Assembly: GCA_002786225.1 (NCBI GenBank)
Contig: PEQN01000019.1
Span: forward strand, 1-54,660
Direction of reading: 5' to 3'
Length of the DNA: 54,660 nucleotides
Source: Leptospira sp.
GTDB lineage: Bacteria; Spirochaetota; Leptospiria; Leptospirales; Leptospiraceae
Shown: piece after piece, positions 38,473 to 48,190 of the stretch
Numbering within the stretch: the stretch's first letter is position 1
How the letters are laid out: the number at the start of each line of letters is the position of its first letter
Notes under the pieces: generated by a model
The model's database searches: none
What the model saw: the letters and a program-made list of their open reading frames with translations, nothing else
What the model was told of the DNA's origin: nothing
Made by a program: the position numbers and the translations under genes

Positions 38473-40464
38473 ATGGAAAAACTTTTAATCAATGGTACTT
38501 GGTTTAGAGAAATAACAAAGGGTAGAAAAGTCTTACTGAGAGGAATTAATCTTGGAGGAGATACTAAGGTTCCCTTTCCGAATGGTGGAACACAGTACCC
38601 GGATAATTTTCAAAACCACAGAGAAGTGAGCTTTATTGGAAGACCCTTTCCTCTCGCTGAGGCAGAAGAACATTTCCTTCGATTGCAAAATTGGGGATTC
38701 AATTGTCTACGACTTCTAACCACCTGGGAAGCTATAGAACATGCTGGACCTGGAAAATATGATTTAAATTACCTAGAATACTTTACAGCCATTGTCGATA
38801 TGGCTGGCAAATTTGGATTCTATGTATTCATAGACTTCCACCAGGATGTATGGTCTCGCATGACAGGAGGTGACGGTGCTCCTGGCTGGACTCTTGAAAA
38901 AGTGGGCATGGATCTTTCCAGAATTAGTTCCTGTGACTCTGCCTTAGTCATGCAGAGCAAATATGATTATTCCAATCCTTGCAAACGCCAAGAAAAAAAT
39001 TATCCAACTATGTCTTGGTCGCAAAATTATCGTTATCCTGCCAATGCCATAATGTGGACTTTATTTTTTGCAGGCAGAGACTTTGCTCCTAAGTTCAGTA
39101 TAGAAGGACAAAATGTACAAGATTATTTACAATCTCATTATATCAATTGTATCAGAGAAGTTGCCAACCGTGTTAAAGATTTTGATCATGTTCTAGGCTT
39201 TGATTCATTGAATGAACCCTCAAGGGGATGGATAGGTTCTAAAATGAACCACAGAGGCTTACATTCGAATCAAACTTCTTCTGATCTTCCTGGATTAGCA
39301 TGGTCACCTATTGATGGACTTTTTACTAGCAATGGATATTCTATTGAACTTCCCTATATGGAATTATCCATTCTCAAAGGTGGATTTATCAAAAAAGAAG
39401 ATCGTATCATCAATCCAAATAGAATTTGTCTATGGAGCAATCCAGATCTTGGAGATCCATTCCAAATGGAAGGTGCTTGGGAATTAAAAGATGATATGCC
39501 TTTTATTCTTAAGAACGATTTTTTTTGTAAAATCGGTGATCACACAGTTCACTTCGACAATGATTATATGATTCCTTTTATTCATAGGGTCTCGGATGCA
39601 ATCACAAGCATACGTCCGGACTGGATACTTTTTGCAGAAAAAGAAGCACTTGGTTTTGGTGAATCACATTCTTTTCAAAAAGCCCTACCCAAGAATGCAG
39701 TGAATGCTTCCCATTGGTATGATTTAACGACACTTGTCTTCAAAAGATATAACTATCCAATCACTGTTGATCCTTTTACTAAGAAGTTTGTTTTTGGAAA
39801 GAAGGGTATCGAAGAGATGTACAAAACTCAAATGGGAAAAATCAAAGCAGCTTCTAGCGAGCACAATATCCCTACTCTACTGGGTGAATTTGGAATTCCT
39901 TTTGATCTCCAATCTGGCAAGGTATATAGAAAATGGGCGAAAGGTCAAAGAGATTCAAAAATTTGGAAGCAACACAATCTAGCACTTGATCTTATGTACA
40001 ATGCAATTGATGCCTTACAACTCCATTCCACAATTTGGAATTATACAGCAGGCAATAGAAATGATTTGATGATAGGAGATCAATGGAACCAAGAAGATTT
40101 AAGTATCTTCTCCAAGGATCAAATTGATGAGCAGTATATAAATACCACCAAACAAAAATATGGTTATGGAAGTGGTGGCAGAGCAATAGAAGGATTTTCA
40201 CGCCCTTATCCTAGATTTATTGCTGGAGAACCTATATCCTTTTCTTTTGACTTCAAGGCAAAAGTTTTTCAATTTACATTTATTACATCTGAGAATGATT
40301 TAGGAAAGATTACCGAGATTTTTATTCCAAAGATCCATTATCCAAATGGAATCCAAGTGAACATTGAATCGGGAGAACTAGAACTATTCATTCATGAAAC
40401 AAGTATTGAAATATCTTCCAAAACAATTGGCAAATGTTCCTTGCTGATAAAGCCCAGAATTTAA
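38473..40464 (+). CDS. Endoglycoceramidase-like glycoside hydrolase, GH5 family
   Basis: 663 residues from ATG 38473 (AAAGG upstream; the TTG at 38455 is less likely). The GH5 (beta/alpha)8 core shows VLLRGINLGGDTK, FHQDVWSRMTGGDGAPGWTLE, the acid/base Glu248 in FDSLNEPSRGW and the nucleophile Glu472 in LLGEFGIPFD, followed by a beta-sandwich C-terminal domain (~570-663). The sequence round HQDVWSR and DYLQSHYI recalls fungal EGCrP-type glucosylceramide-cleaving enzymes more than ordinary cellulases. No signal peptide is visible, so it is probably cytosolic. Substrate is likely a glycolipid or sterol/lipid glucoside (inference). Confidence 0.88.
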   Translation: MEKLLINGTWFREITKGRKVLLRGINLGGDTKVPFPNGGTQYPDNFQNHREVSFIGRPFPLAEAEEHFLRLQNWGFNCLRLLTTWEAIEHAGPGKYDLNYLEYFTAIVDMAGKFGFYVFIDFHQDVWSRMTGGDGAPGWTLEKVGMDLSRISSCDSALVMQSKYDYSNPCKRQEKNYPTMSWSQNYRYPANAIMWTLFFAGRDFAPKFSIEGQNVQDYLQSHYINCIREVANRVKDFDHVLGFDSLNEPSRGWIGSKMNHRGLHSNQTSSDLPGLAWSPIDGLFTSNGYSIELPYMELSILKGGFIKKEDRIINPNRICLWSNPDLGDPFQMEGAWELKDDMPFILKNDFFCKIGDHTVHFDNDYMIPFIHRVSDAITSIRPDWILFAEKEALGFGESHSFQKALPKNAVNASHWYDLTTLVFKRYNYPITVDPFTKKFVFGKKGIEEMYKTQMGKIKAASSEHNIPTLLGEFGIPFDLQSGKVYRKWAKGQRDSKIWKQHNLALDLMYNAIDALQLHSTIWNYTAGNRNDLMIGDQWNQEDLSIFSKDQIDEQYINTTKQKYGYGSGGRAIEGFSRPYPRFIAGEPISFSFDFKAKVFQFTFITSENDLGKITEIFIPKIHYPNGIQVNIESGELELFIHETSIEISSKTIGKCSLLIKPRI

Positions 40465-40489
40465 ATTTAAATTTTTTTTATGGAACCCT

Positions 40490-41155
40490 TTACCTTTCTC
40501 GAGATTGGATTGCACTTTCAGAGTTATTAGCTCTATCTGCAAGTGGACCACCGCGTTTGAGTAAAATAGTAAAAAGCTCAATACCCTCTTTGATGGGATC
40601 GGAATCCTTTTTTCGTCTTAGAATCTCATTCATTTCGAGAACAATGAGTCCATACATCCAAGACCACATAGTTCTTGCAATCGAAGGATAATCTTTTCTC
40701 CTATGCGGAATTTCACCTGAGGTAATACCGTAACGTATGGTTTCCAAGAACACTCTGTAACTTGTTGGTAAGGAGGGAAATGTCTGTCGATACAATTTGC
40801 CACCTATGGCATTGAACATTAGCTTATGCAATTCGCGATTCTCAATAGCAAAATCCCAGTAGGCATGGGCGATGGCATTTAATTTGGTATAAACCTTTTC
40901 AGTTGTTTTCTCTGCTGTCTTAAGATCAGAGGTTAGTTTCTTCTCACCTTCCAAAATCAGCTCTCGGATGATTTCTTCTTGGTTCTGAAAATGTGTGTAT
41001 GGACTCGCAACACTGCATCCTAGCTTCTTCGCTATGCGACGCATACTCAGTGCTTCTACACCTTCCTCTTGTAGAATCTCCATAGACGCGATTAAGATTT
41101 CTGATCTAGTGAGGGAACCTCTGGATCGGCGCGGAGGTTTTATGGACCTTTTCAT
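40490..41155 (-). CDS. TetR-family regulator linked to fatty-acid desaturase
   Basis: 221 residues from ATG 41155 (GGACGG just upstream); an in-frame TTG at 41194 overlaps the desaturase stop and is an alternative. The DNA-binding domain is LTRSEILIASMEILQEEGVEALSMRRIAKKLGCSVASPYTHFQNQEE, followed by a TetR_C WHG-like domain (AHAYWDFAIENRELHKLMF). It directly follows the desaturase on one transcript, like DesT in Pseudomonas. It probably senses acyl-CoA or fatty acid and represses the desaturase promoter, where twin palindromes overlap the -35/-10 region (42059-42098). Confidence 0.88.
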   Translation of the reverse strand: MKRSIKPPRRSRGSLTRSEILIASMEILQEEGVEALSMRRIAKKLGCSVASPYTHFQNQEEIIRELILEGEKKLTSDLKTAEKTTEKVYTKLNAIAHAYWDFAIENRELHKLMFNAIGGKLYRQTFPSLPTSYRVFLETIRYGITSGEIPHRRKDYPSIARTMWSWMYGLIVLEMNEILRRKKDSDPIKEGIELFTILLKRGGPLADRANNSESAIQSRER

Positions 41156-41190
41156 TACACCGTCCAGAGTCCTAGAATGGAAGCGTGGAA

Positions 41191-41976
41191 TCAAGCGGAA
41201 AGTTGGAGACTTGTTTCTGTTGATTTCTGTGGTTCTGCTTGGTTAAGAATTTGTATCATGCCCACAGCCTGCATGAGTCTCATGATTTGGTAGCAAGGAT
41301 CTACTTCGAACCATTTTACTGCAAAATTGGGAGCTGTGCCCCTACCATGGTGGTTATTCTGAAACAATTCACCCATCACAAGAAAATCAATTGGAAGTGA
41401 ATTGCGAGATTCATCCTTAGTTTTCTTGAAATTTACATAACCATATTTATGACCACCCCAGTTCACAATGGCTCCATGAATAGGTCCCATGAACCAATGC
41501 AAGGGAAGAAGAAAGAACCATCCCCACTCGCCTTCTGGAACGAATGCTATATAGAACAAAGCATACAAGGCACCTGCTCCCACTCTAAAGAACCACGACT
41601 GACCCAAGCTATCAACCAAGTGCCATTCTGGTGTATCACCCGAAAATTGTTTCTTAGGTTCAACACGTCCATAAGCATAATCATCATAAATATGCTTAGT
41701 CTTCCACATCATTGTAAAAAAATTACTAGAATGGTGTGGGCTATGTGGATCGAGTTCTGTATCACTGTAAGCATGGTGCATTCTATGAAGAATAGCATAT
41801 CCCTTAGGATTTAGATAGGAAGGACCTTGGGCAAGGATAGTAAAAAGGTGAAAGAACCTTTCCCAAAAATGATTCATAGTAAACATCCTATGGGATGCAT
41901 ACCTATGAAGAAAAAAGGTCTGCGAAAATGCAGATAGAAACCAATGTCCCAAGAAAAAACTTAATATGATGGCCAT
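41191..41976 (-). CDS. Delta-9-type acyl-lipid/acyl-CoA fatty acid desaturase
   Basis: 261 residues, membrane di-iron enzyme. Three His boxes are present: HRYASH (24-29), HRMHH (64-68) and NNHHGRG (~215). Four hydrophobic helices flank them. HRYASHRMF and the HAYSDTELDPHSP region are typical of bacterial stearoyl-CoA 9-desaturases. It introduces a double bond into membrane fatty acids, adjusting fluidity. AAAAGGAGG precedes the ATG. It heads an operon with a TetR gene and has a leader of about 100 bases with a long hairpin. Confidence 0.92.
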   Translation of the reverse strand: MAIILSFFLGHWFLSAFSQTFFLHRYASHRMFTMNHFWERFFHLFTILAQGPSYLNPKGYAILHRMHHAYSDTELDPHSPHHSSNFFTMMWKTKHIYDDYAYGRVEPKKQFSGDTPEWHLVDSLGQSWFFRVGAGALYALFYIAFVPEGEWGWFFLLPLHWFMGPIHGAIVNWGGHKYGYVNFKKTKDESRNSLPIDFLVMGELFQNNHHGRGTAPNFAVKWFEVDPCYQIMRLMQAVGMIQILNQAEPQKSTETSLQLSA

Positions 41977-42016
41977 AAAAGCCTCCTTTTCAAATGAGCA
42001 ACGAGGTTCCCAAGTG

Positions 42017-42051
42017 GATGAACTCTAAATCTTAAAAGATTGGAGTTCATC
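42017..42051 (-). other. Long hairpin in desaturase leader
   Basis: GATGAACTC...GAGTTCATC (9-bp perfect) encloses AATCTT-AA-AAGATT, giving a 15-bp stem with a small internal bulge between promoter and ribosome site of the desaturase gene. No T-run follows in the minus direction. It could be a leader RNA structure (for example temperature or transcript-stability control) or another protein site. Confidence 0.5.
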
Positions 42052-42058
42052 TTTAACA

Positions 42059-42098
42059 AACGTCGTTAGCTATAGAATCATTTATAATTAACGCCGTT
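42059..42098 (-). promoter_or_regulatory. Twin TetR-type operator of the desaturase operon
   Basis: Two copies of AACGnCGTT, each a near-perfect palindrome, lie at 42059-42067 and 42090-42098, centres 31 bases apart (about three helical turns). Taken together, AAACGTCGTTA and TAACGCCGTTT are also inverted repeats of each other with one mismatch. One copy lies between the -35 and -10 hexamers, the other just downstream of -10. The cognate TetR gene is in the operon. Confidence 0.65.
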
Positions 42099-42108
42099 TA
42101 TTATTCAA
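42081..42108 (-). promoter_or_regulatory. Sigma-70-type promoter of desaturase operon
   Basis: On the minus strand TTGAAT (42108-42103), 16-base spacer, TATAAA (42086-42081). Predicted transcription start is near 42074, leaving about a 100-base leader. The AACGGCGTT operator copy occupies the spacer, so bound TetR would block RNA polymerase. Confidence 0.6.
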
Positions 42109-42231
42109 GTTTTTTTTTTATACAATTTTACAACTTTTTTGGGCTTAGAAATTTTCTATGGAAAAGAGACAAGAACCCAAAACTTAAATTTTACTTGTAG
42201 TTTTAGGTTCCTTTAGGATGTCTGAATGCAT

Positions 42232-44610
42232 TTAGAAGGTAGCAGAAAGCCCCAGGAAGTAAAAGATTCCATCTCCTGGCAGAATCCCTGGACCTGGATA
42301 TCCACCAGCCCTTCGAGTGAAGTATTTTTCGTTGCCTAGGTTGTTAATACCACCCCGAAATCCTAGCTTTTCTGTAAAATTCCAAACAAAGGTTACATCG
42401 CGGACTATATAACCAGGAATTTTTCCTATTTGCCCATTGGCGGAAGCAAGAGTAGAGTTTAAGGCATCTGAATAAGCCTGTCCTATATCATTGATAAGAT
42501 AAGATATGCTAAATATTTTTTTGTAATGGTAAGTTAAACCATAACGATGAATTTGAGAAGGAGCATTTTCAACCAACTTCCCTATTCTATAGTAATTTAA
42601 AGCATTTGCAACATCCGTAAGAACTCTAGGATCTTCCCACTTCACATAACGAGCATTTACATTTGCACTGGATGTAAAGAAGCTAATTGATCCATATGGA
42701 GTGCTATTAAAGATAGCAAGAATTGGATCAATTTCTATATATGCCTCTACACCTCTATGAAGTGAATCTCCAACATTTGTTTGTAAATTATTCTGGCCAG
42801 GAAATCTCGCAGGTAATAGGCCGACTCGGTTATTGTATCTAAGTTCAAAAGCTCCCAGATCAAACTGCAACCATTCACCAATATTTCCTCTGTATCCTCC
42901 ATCCAAATTATAACCTGTTTGGTCTTTAAGATTCGGATCGATATCATTAATTACACCTGAAGGAGCAAAAATTTCAGAATAGATAACTGGACGAAATGCA
43001 CGAGAATAATTGGAATATAAATTTGTATTCTTGGTAACTTGGTACTGACCACCTAAACCATACAAAATTTGCTGCTTAGTCAATTCTTGGGGAGGAACAG
43101 TTCCACCAAAAACATTTCTAGCACTAGGTAAGGTTTCATTGATTCTACCTGAAGCTGTTGACTTTATCCATTCATATCGAACACCTGGAGTTAAAGATAA
43201 TTTGTCCGTTATGCGAAATAAGTTCTCTAAAAATCCAGCATAATTGAGTGTAGTAAATTGCAAATCTACAGTCCTACAGTTTCTTGTTCCATCATAACAT
43301 TGGTTATTTAGATTGGTTTCCCTTAAATCAAAAGTGTTGCCAGTGCTTCCATTCGGATTCCGCATTCTATCTGTATTCCCATTGAAATACCTTGCCCCAA
43401 AGGAAAGAGTGTGAGTTTTGTCCAAGAAATTGTAATCAAAGATTTGCCTAGCTTCTACTCCAAAATTTCTATACCAATCTCTATCGATTTGGCGCGCACC
43501 AAATTGTAAAGTTCTCGCATTGATTCTATCTTCTACATTTGGAGCAGATGTAAAACCTACAGAGTTTCTTTCACCATATAGTCCAAATACTTTTAAGTTG
43601 AATCTTGCTGTACTGGACTGCTCATAATCAATATTCATTGCAGGTACATTCCATGGCGCACCAAACCAATTTCTATCACGCCCTGATTGACGAGGGTTCT
43701 CCCAGAATTGCTGGTCAGTAAGTCCGCCTGGTTGCTTACTCTCATAATTAGATTTACTTAAATCTAAGGAAACTTTTAATTTCTCTGTTGCTTGGTAAGC
43801 TAAATGTATATGCCCTGTTTGTGTTAGGTAACGAGAGTTATCTCTCCATCCTTCAGAAGATCTACCATGAGCAAAAGCAAAGTAGGAGAATTTTCCAACT
43901 GTTCCACTTACAGAGGTATAACTGTTGATAGTATTATATGATCCTCCTGTATTTTTGGTTTCTACTTGTATTTCTTGATCGGGTTTTGGTTTTTTAAGTA
44001 CATAATTCACCAATCCACCAAATTGAGGTCCATATTGCAAAGCACCTGCCCCCCGAACTATTTCAACTTTTTCGAGTGCTTCCATAGGAGGGTTAAAATA
44101 CGCTTCGGGGTAGCCAAATACATCCGAAGAAATATCATATCCATTCATTCTTGTATTGAATTCCCAATTCCTATTGGGAGAGAGTCCTCTTGCACCAATT
44201 CCAGGTTGTATACCCGAACCATCATTTTCCCAGATGGTAATCCCAGGAACCTTTGCATAAATCTGTCTTGTGTTGTTTAAGGCTAGATTTGCATTTGTTT
44301 TATCTACCTGAATGACTTCGTTTTTTTTCCCAGAGTAGATATTTGTGCCTTCTGTTTCACGTAGAAATCCCCTATCTGTCTCCTTTTTGGCTTTTACAGT
44401 GATGCCAGGTTCATCTTTAAAGCCTGGGGATTCTTTTTTGTTTGGATTTTCCTTTGTTTCAAAGGATGGTTCTTGGATTTTGCTCTCTTCTGATTTAGAG
44501 GAAGAATCACCAGAAGATTTCCCATTGGGATCAACAACTGGTTGAGAGTATAAACCAAGAGATGTGCAAAAAAGAGAGAAATAAAGAATGAACGAATAGA
44601 AACGAAACAT
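42232..44610 (-). CDS. TonB-dependent outer-membrane receptor, FecA-like
   Basis: 792 residues. Signal peptide (~1-22), then a Ser/Lys/Glu/Pro-rich linker (~25-70) with possible TonB box GITVKAKKE, a plug domain (~95-210: IYAKVPGITIWENDGSGIQPG, GARGLSPNRNWEF, VEIVRGAGALQYGPQFGG) and a 22-strand barrel ending in an aromatic residue (LGLSATF). The plug GLSPNR and DG/NG segments recall ferric-dicitrate receptor FecA. It imports a ferric chelate or another scarce ligand using TonB energy; substrate assignment is tentative. No FecI/FecR pair is adjacent; a FecR-domain protein lies 3.6 kb away. Confidence 0.92.
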   Translation of the reverse strand: MFRFYSFILYFSLFCTSLGLYSQPVVDPNGKSSGDSSSKSEESKIQEPSFETKENPNKKESPGFKDEPGITVKAKKETDRGFLRETEGTNIYSGKKNEVIQVDKTNANLALNNTRQIYAKVPGITIWENDGSGIQPGIGARGLSPNRNWEFNTRMNGYDISSDVFGYPEAYFNPPMEALEKVEIVRGAGALQYGPQFGGLVNYVLKKPKPDQEIQVETKNTGGSYNTINSYTSVSGTVGKFSYFAFAHGRSSEGWRDNSRYLTQTGHIHLAYQATEKLKVSLDLSKSNYESKQPGGLTDQQFWENPRQSGRDRNWFGAPWNVPAMNIDYEQSSTARFNLKVFGLYGERNSVGFTSAPNVEDRINARTLQFGARQIDRDWYRNFGVEARQIFDYNFLDKTHTLSFGARYFNGNTDRMRNPNGSTGNTFDLRETNLNNQCYDGTRNCRTVDLQFTTLNYAGFLENLFRITDKLSLTPGVRYEWIKSTASGRINETLPSARNVFGGTVPPQELTKQQILYGLGGQYQVTKNTNLYSNYSRAFRPVIYSEIFAPSGVINDIDPNLKDQTGYNLDGGYRGNIGEWLQFDLGAFELRYNNRVGLLPARFPGQNNLQTNVGDSLHRGVEAYIEIDPILAIFNSTPYGSISFFTSSANVNARYVKWEDPRVLTDVANALNYYRIGKLVENAPSQIHRYGLTYHYKKIFSISYLINDIGQAYSDALNSTLASANGQIGKIPGYIVRDVTFVWNFTEKLGFRGGINNLGNEKYFTRRAGGYPGPGILPGDGIFYFLGLSATF

Positions 44611-44801
44611 GGTAGACCTTTTAAATTTTGGATATTGAGACTCATAATCAAATTCATGGTCTGGAGGTCAAGTAAAACATTATAAAATTAGGAAAAAGAA
44701 GAAAATCTTCCATTCTTGCATAATGATTCTTAAAAATCAAAAAAGGTTCTAGCAATCCAATCTAGCTTGCAATCTCCTTTATTTTACCAAACGAAGAAAG
44801 A

Positions 44802-45224
44802 TTATTCTTCCTGAAAAGAAAGCGAAGCCGAATTGATACAATACCTTAGTCCAGTTGGTTTGGGACCATCGGGAAACACATGCCCAAGGTGGGAGCCACA
44901 GTTAGCACACAAAACCTCTGTTCGGCGCATAAAGAAGGTATTGTCCTCTTCTATTGCAACTGCCTCAGTTTTGATTGCATCATAATAACTAGGCCAACCT
45001 GTTCCAGAATCGAATTTGGTGTCTGAAGAAAAAAGAGGAGCCTTGCATCCTATACAAAGATAGATACCTTGTTTTTTATTATCATGAAATTCGCCCGTAA
45101 AGGCTCTTTCCGTTCCTTTTTCTCTTGCCACCTTATACTGAATAGGTGATAAAGAGGACAGCCAGTCTTCTTTTGTCTTTTGAAAAGGATATTCTTTAAG
45201 ATTTTTGGGATGCTTTAAATTCAT
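44802..45224 (-). CDS. msrB: Peptide-methionine (R)-S-oxide reductase MsrB
   Basis: 140 residues from ATG 45224, preceded by GGAG and overlapping the topA stop by ATGA. It repairs methionine-R-sulphoxide. Two zinc CxxC pairs (CIGCKAPLF and [10 protein letters not shown]), the [10 protein letters not shown] loop and the catalytic Cys in RYCINSASL are all present. No signal peptide, so cytosolic. The resolving electrons would come from thioredoxin; a trxB gene is 8 kb away. Confidence 0.95.
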   Translation of the reverse strand: MNLKHPKNLKEYPFQKTKEDWLSSLSPIQYKVAREKGTERAFTGEFHDNKKQGIYLCIGCKAPLFSSDTKFDSGTGWPSYYDAIKTEAVAIEEDNTFFMRRTEVLCANCGSHLGHVFPDGPKPTGLRYCINSASLSFQEE

Positions 45225-47155
45225 TGGTATTCTCCATAATCGCAATCAGGAAATCTTGAACAATATAGTATTGTCTTTCCTTTGCGATCTCTCTTAGTTT
45301 GGACACTGCCGGTCTGACAAATGGGACAAGATTTCTTAGCTTCTTGCAAAAGTTTTCCTTTTGGTATTCCATCCAATCTCTTCCTTAGTTCATTATAAAA
45401 ATGTTGTAGCACTTGGACCTTTTTTTTATTGCCTAGTTGGATTTGATCCAGATCCTCTTCCAGATTTTTAGTAAAATCATCCAATACAAAATCACCAAAA
45501 CTAGAGACGAGAAATTGATTTACCTTCTTACCTAAGGCTGTTGGAAAGCATGCTCGCTTCTCCCAAAAGATATACTTTCTTTCATCTAAAGTATCTATTG
45601 ATTGCGAATAGGTTGAAGGACGGCCGACCCTTGTTTTTTCCATTTTCTTAATGAGGCTTGCATAAGTATAAGCTGGTGGTGGCTGTGTATCTTTAACATC
45701 TATGTTAAATTCAGATATAGGAACTTTCTGACCTAGCCTAAATTGTATATTTGAAAGTTTGGATTCTCTTACAGCTTCTATCCTTTTGTAACCATCGAAT
45801 GTTTCTTGGAAATCATTTCTTTCCCAAAGAGAATTCAGACCATTTAAGATGGTTTTTATTTTTTTTCCTTTTCTTGCCGATGCCAAACTGCTTAAGAATC
45901 TTCTGTGAATAGCCTCATATACTTTCCATTCATCTGGACTTAAAAAAGGCTTTAAATCTTCTGGAGTTAAATGAGTTTGAGTGGGACGAATTGCTTCATG
46001 TGCATCTTGGATTTTATTTTGCTTGGATGATTTATAAGAACCGACATATTCTTTGCCGTACTGCGCCTCAATAAAATCCTGACCTTGCTTTATGGACTTC
46101 TGAGAAAGGCGATAAGAATCAGTTCTTGGATAGGTGATCAATCCTTCTCTCTTGCTCTTGCCATTGCCTATATCAATTCCTTCGAAGAGAGTTTGTGCAA
46201 TTTTCATAGTCTTCTTAGGTGGAAAATGAAAGCGATTTGCACAAAATTCTTGCAAGGTGGAAGTTTGAAAAGCAGGCTTAGGATATTCTTGGGATTCCTC
46301 TACATGAATATCTTTAACTATAAATACTTCCTCTACATTCCATTGTAATGACTCTAGAGGCTTAACAATTTTCCATTTGGAAAAAAGTTGCTCTGGAAAT
46401 TTCTTATTATCCTTTTCAAAAATATATGAAAAATTTAGTTTATTGGAATTATCTATGATTTCTTCTTTGCTTTTGGATTTGTTCTTGTTCCTTGATTTTT
46501 CATTTCTTTGAGAATCAGATTCATTTTTGGAATTAATTTTGGAATTAAAGGAGGATACTAAAGAATGAATTGCATTGATTTCGAAATAAGTCTCAGGTTT
46601 GAAATTTAAGATCTCTTCTTCTCTTTCGCAAATCCAACGCAAAAGTACAGACTGTACCCTTCCAGCAGAGAGTCCTGATTGTATTTTCTTCCAAAGGACA
46701 GGACTGATTAAATATCCGAACAATCTGTCTAATACTCTTCTGGTTTCTTGAGATCTAGCAAGATCTGTATTGAAAGTATCGGGATTATCAATTTTAGCTT
46801 GAACTGCTGATTTTGTTATCTCTTGAAATCCAGTTCTAAACCACTTGGCTTGGTTTTTATTTTTAGCTAAGGATAGTAAATCGAAAGCAATTGCTTCCCC
46901 CTCTCTGTCGGGATCAGTAGCAACATAAATAGTAGAACTAGAATTTATTTCTTTAACTAAAAGTGGAATTCTCTTTGTAGCCTTAGGAATAACCTGCTTT
47001 TGAATTTTAAATTCATCTTGGATATTCACTCCTAATTCCAACTTAGGTAAATCCAAAATATGACCGCCCGTTGCGATCACATTGTATTCTGGACCTAGGT
47101 AGGATTGAATTGTTTTGGCCTTAGCAGGAGATTCGACCAAAACTAGTTTCTTCAA
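45221..47155 (-). CDS. topA: DNA topoisomerase I
   Basis: About 644 residues. Relaxes negative supercoils. TTG 47155, one base after the cysK stop, gives the canonical beginning [18 protein letters not shown] 47176 is an alternative. Toprim motif [25 protein letters not shown], and the active-site Tyr in [13 protein letters not shown] are clear. A low-complexity Asn/Ser/Lys insert sits near 46450-46560. The C-terminus has a single Cys4 zinc finger (CPICQTG...CSRFPDC). Middle gene of cysK-topA-msrB. Confidence 0.95.
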   Translation of the reverse strand: MKKLVLVESPAKAKTIQSYLGPEYNVIATGGHILDLPKLELGVNIQDEFKIQKQVIPKATKRIPLLVKEINSSSTIYVATDPDREGEAIAFDLLSLAKNKNQAKWFRTGFQEITKSAVQAKIDNPDTFNTDLARSQETRRVLDRLFGYLISPVLWKKIQSGLSAGRVQSVLLRWICEREEEILNFKPETYFEINAIHSLVSSFNSKINSKNESDSQRNEKSRNKNKSKSKEEIIDNSNKLNFSYIFEKDNKKFPEQLFSKWKIVKPLESLQWNVEEVFIVKDIHVEESQEYPKPAFQTSTLQEFCANRFHFPPKKTMKIAQTLFEGIDIGNGKSKREGLITYPRTDSYRLSQKSIKQGQDFIEAQYGKEYVGSYKSSKQNKIQDAHEAIRPTQTHLTPEDLKPFLSPDEWKVYEAIHRRFLSSLASARKGKKIKTILNGLNSLWERNDFQETFDGYKRIEAVRESKLSNIQFRLGQKVPISEFNIDVKDTQPPPAYTYASLIKKMEKTRVGRPSTYSQSIDTLDERKYIFWEKRACFPTALGKKVNQFLVSSFGDFVLDDFTKNLEEDLDQIQLGNKKKVQVLQHFYNELRKRLDGIPKGKLLQEAKKSCPICQTGSVQTKRDRKGKTILYCSRFPDCDYGEYQ

Positions 47156-47156
47156 G

Positions 47157-48074
47157 TTAGAGCGGAAATAAACCATCCACTGAAAGATATCTTTCGCCAG
47201 TATCATAACAGAAAGTTAAAATCTTGGCACCTTTTTCCGTGGTCTGCAATTTTTTAGCAACTGCAGCAAGACTTGCTCCACTTGAGGTTCCTATGAATAG
47301 CCCTTCTTCCTTTGCTGCCCTTTGAGCATAGGTAAATGCTTCATCCTTACTTACAGTGAGAATTCCATCTAACAAATCAGTCTGGCAATTAGTTGGTATA
47401 AATCCAGCTCCTATACCTTGCAGAGGATGAGGTCCAGGCTTTCCACCGCTTAACACGGGTGAGAGTTCTGGTTCCACTGCAAAAACTTTTAAGGATTTCC
47501 ATTCCTTCTTTAAAATTTTGGCGCAACCTGTGATATGTCCACCTGTACCTACACCTGTAATGATAAAGTCTAAACCTGTTGGAAAATCTTTCATGATTTC
47601 TTGGGCTGTTGTCTCTTCATGTACTTTAATATTTGCAGGATTTTCAAATTGCTGAGGCATCCAAGAATTTGGAATCTCTTCAAGAAGTTCTTTGGCTTTT
47701 GCAATGGCACCACCCATTCCTTTCTCACGAGCCGTTAATTCAAACCTAGCACCATAAGCAGCCATAAGTCTTCTTCTCTCTACAGACATTGACTCTGGCA
47801 TAACAAGTATTAAAGAATAACCTTTTACTGCAGCAACCATAGCAAGTCCAATTCCAGTATTACCTGAAGTTGGTTCTATGATAGTGCTACCTTTCTTAAG
47901 CTTACCTGATTTTTCAGCGTCTTCTATCATTGCTAGTGCAATTCGATCTTTAATGCTTCCACCAGGATTGGATCTCTCTAATTTCATCCATACTTCAAAA
48001 TCTGAACTGAAGAGGCGGTTCAGCCTTACATGGGGTGTATTGCCAATGGTTTCTAAAATACTATCTACTTTCAT
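47157..48074 (-). CDS. cysK: Cysteine synthase (O-acetylserine sulfhydrylase)
   Basis: 305 residues, PLP enzyme. N-terminal [17 protein letters not shown] Lys in [26 protein letters not shown] substrate loop, [11 protein letters not shown] phosphate-binding loop and GTSSGAS near the end. Makes cysteine from O-acetylserine and sulfide. Length fits CysK/CysM (~305); the two cannot be separated by eye. Heads cysK-topA-msrB, with topA starting next to its stop. Confidence 0.95.
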   Translation of the reverse strand: MKVDSILETIGNTPHVRLNRLFSSDFEVWMKLERSNPGGSIKDRIALAMIEDAEKSGKLKKGSTIIEPTSGNTGIGLAMVAAVKGYSLILVMPESMSVERRRLMAAYGARFELTAREKGMGGAIAKAKELLEEIPNSWMPQQFENPANIKVHEETTAQEIMKDFPTGLDFIITGVGTGGHITGCAKILKKEWKSLKVFAVEPELSPVLSGGKPGPHPLQGIGAGFIPTNCQTDLLDGILTVSKDEAFTYAQRAAKEEGLFIGTSSGASLAAVAKKLQTTEKGAKILTFCYDTGERYLSVDGLFPL

Positions 48075-48145
48075 AACTAGCTAAAATTCTAAGAAATAGT
48101 AGCCTTCTTGGTCAAGAGAATTTATTGAACCTATGAGTTTTTTGC

Positions 48146-48177
48146 AGTTACCCAACTAAGATTTTAGCTAGGTAACT
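48146..48177 (-). terminator. Hairpin after the FecR-domain gene
   Basis: AGTTACC...GGTAACT arms with inner ACTAA/TTAG pairing, beginning 14 bases beyond the FecR-domain gene stop on the minus strand. No T-run follows, so this is a weak or Rho-assisted terminator candidate. Confidence 0.4.
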
Positions 48178-48190
48178 ATGGATATAGTTA

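Noticed and set aside
44718..44732. Fur-box-like sequence upstream of the TonB receptor
   Set aside because: GCATAATGATTCTTA matches the 7-1-7 Fur pattern at about 11 of 14 positions, but in A/T-rich DNA this is weak, and the distance to the ATG is over 100 bases.
46450..46560. Low-complexity Lys/Asn/Ser stretch in topA as a frameshift or foreign insert
   Set aside because: The frame is unbroken and flanking TopA motifs are intact; it looks like a tolerated surface loop.
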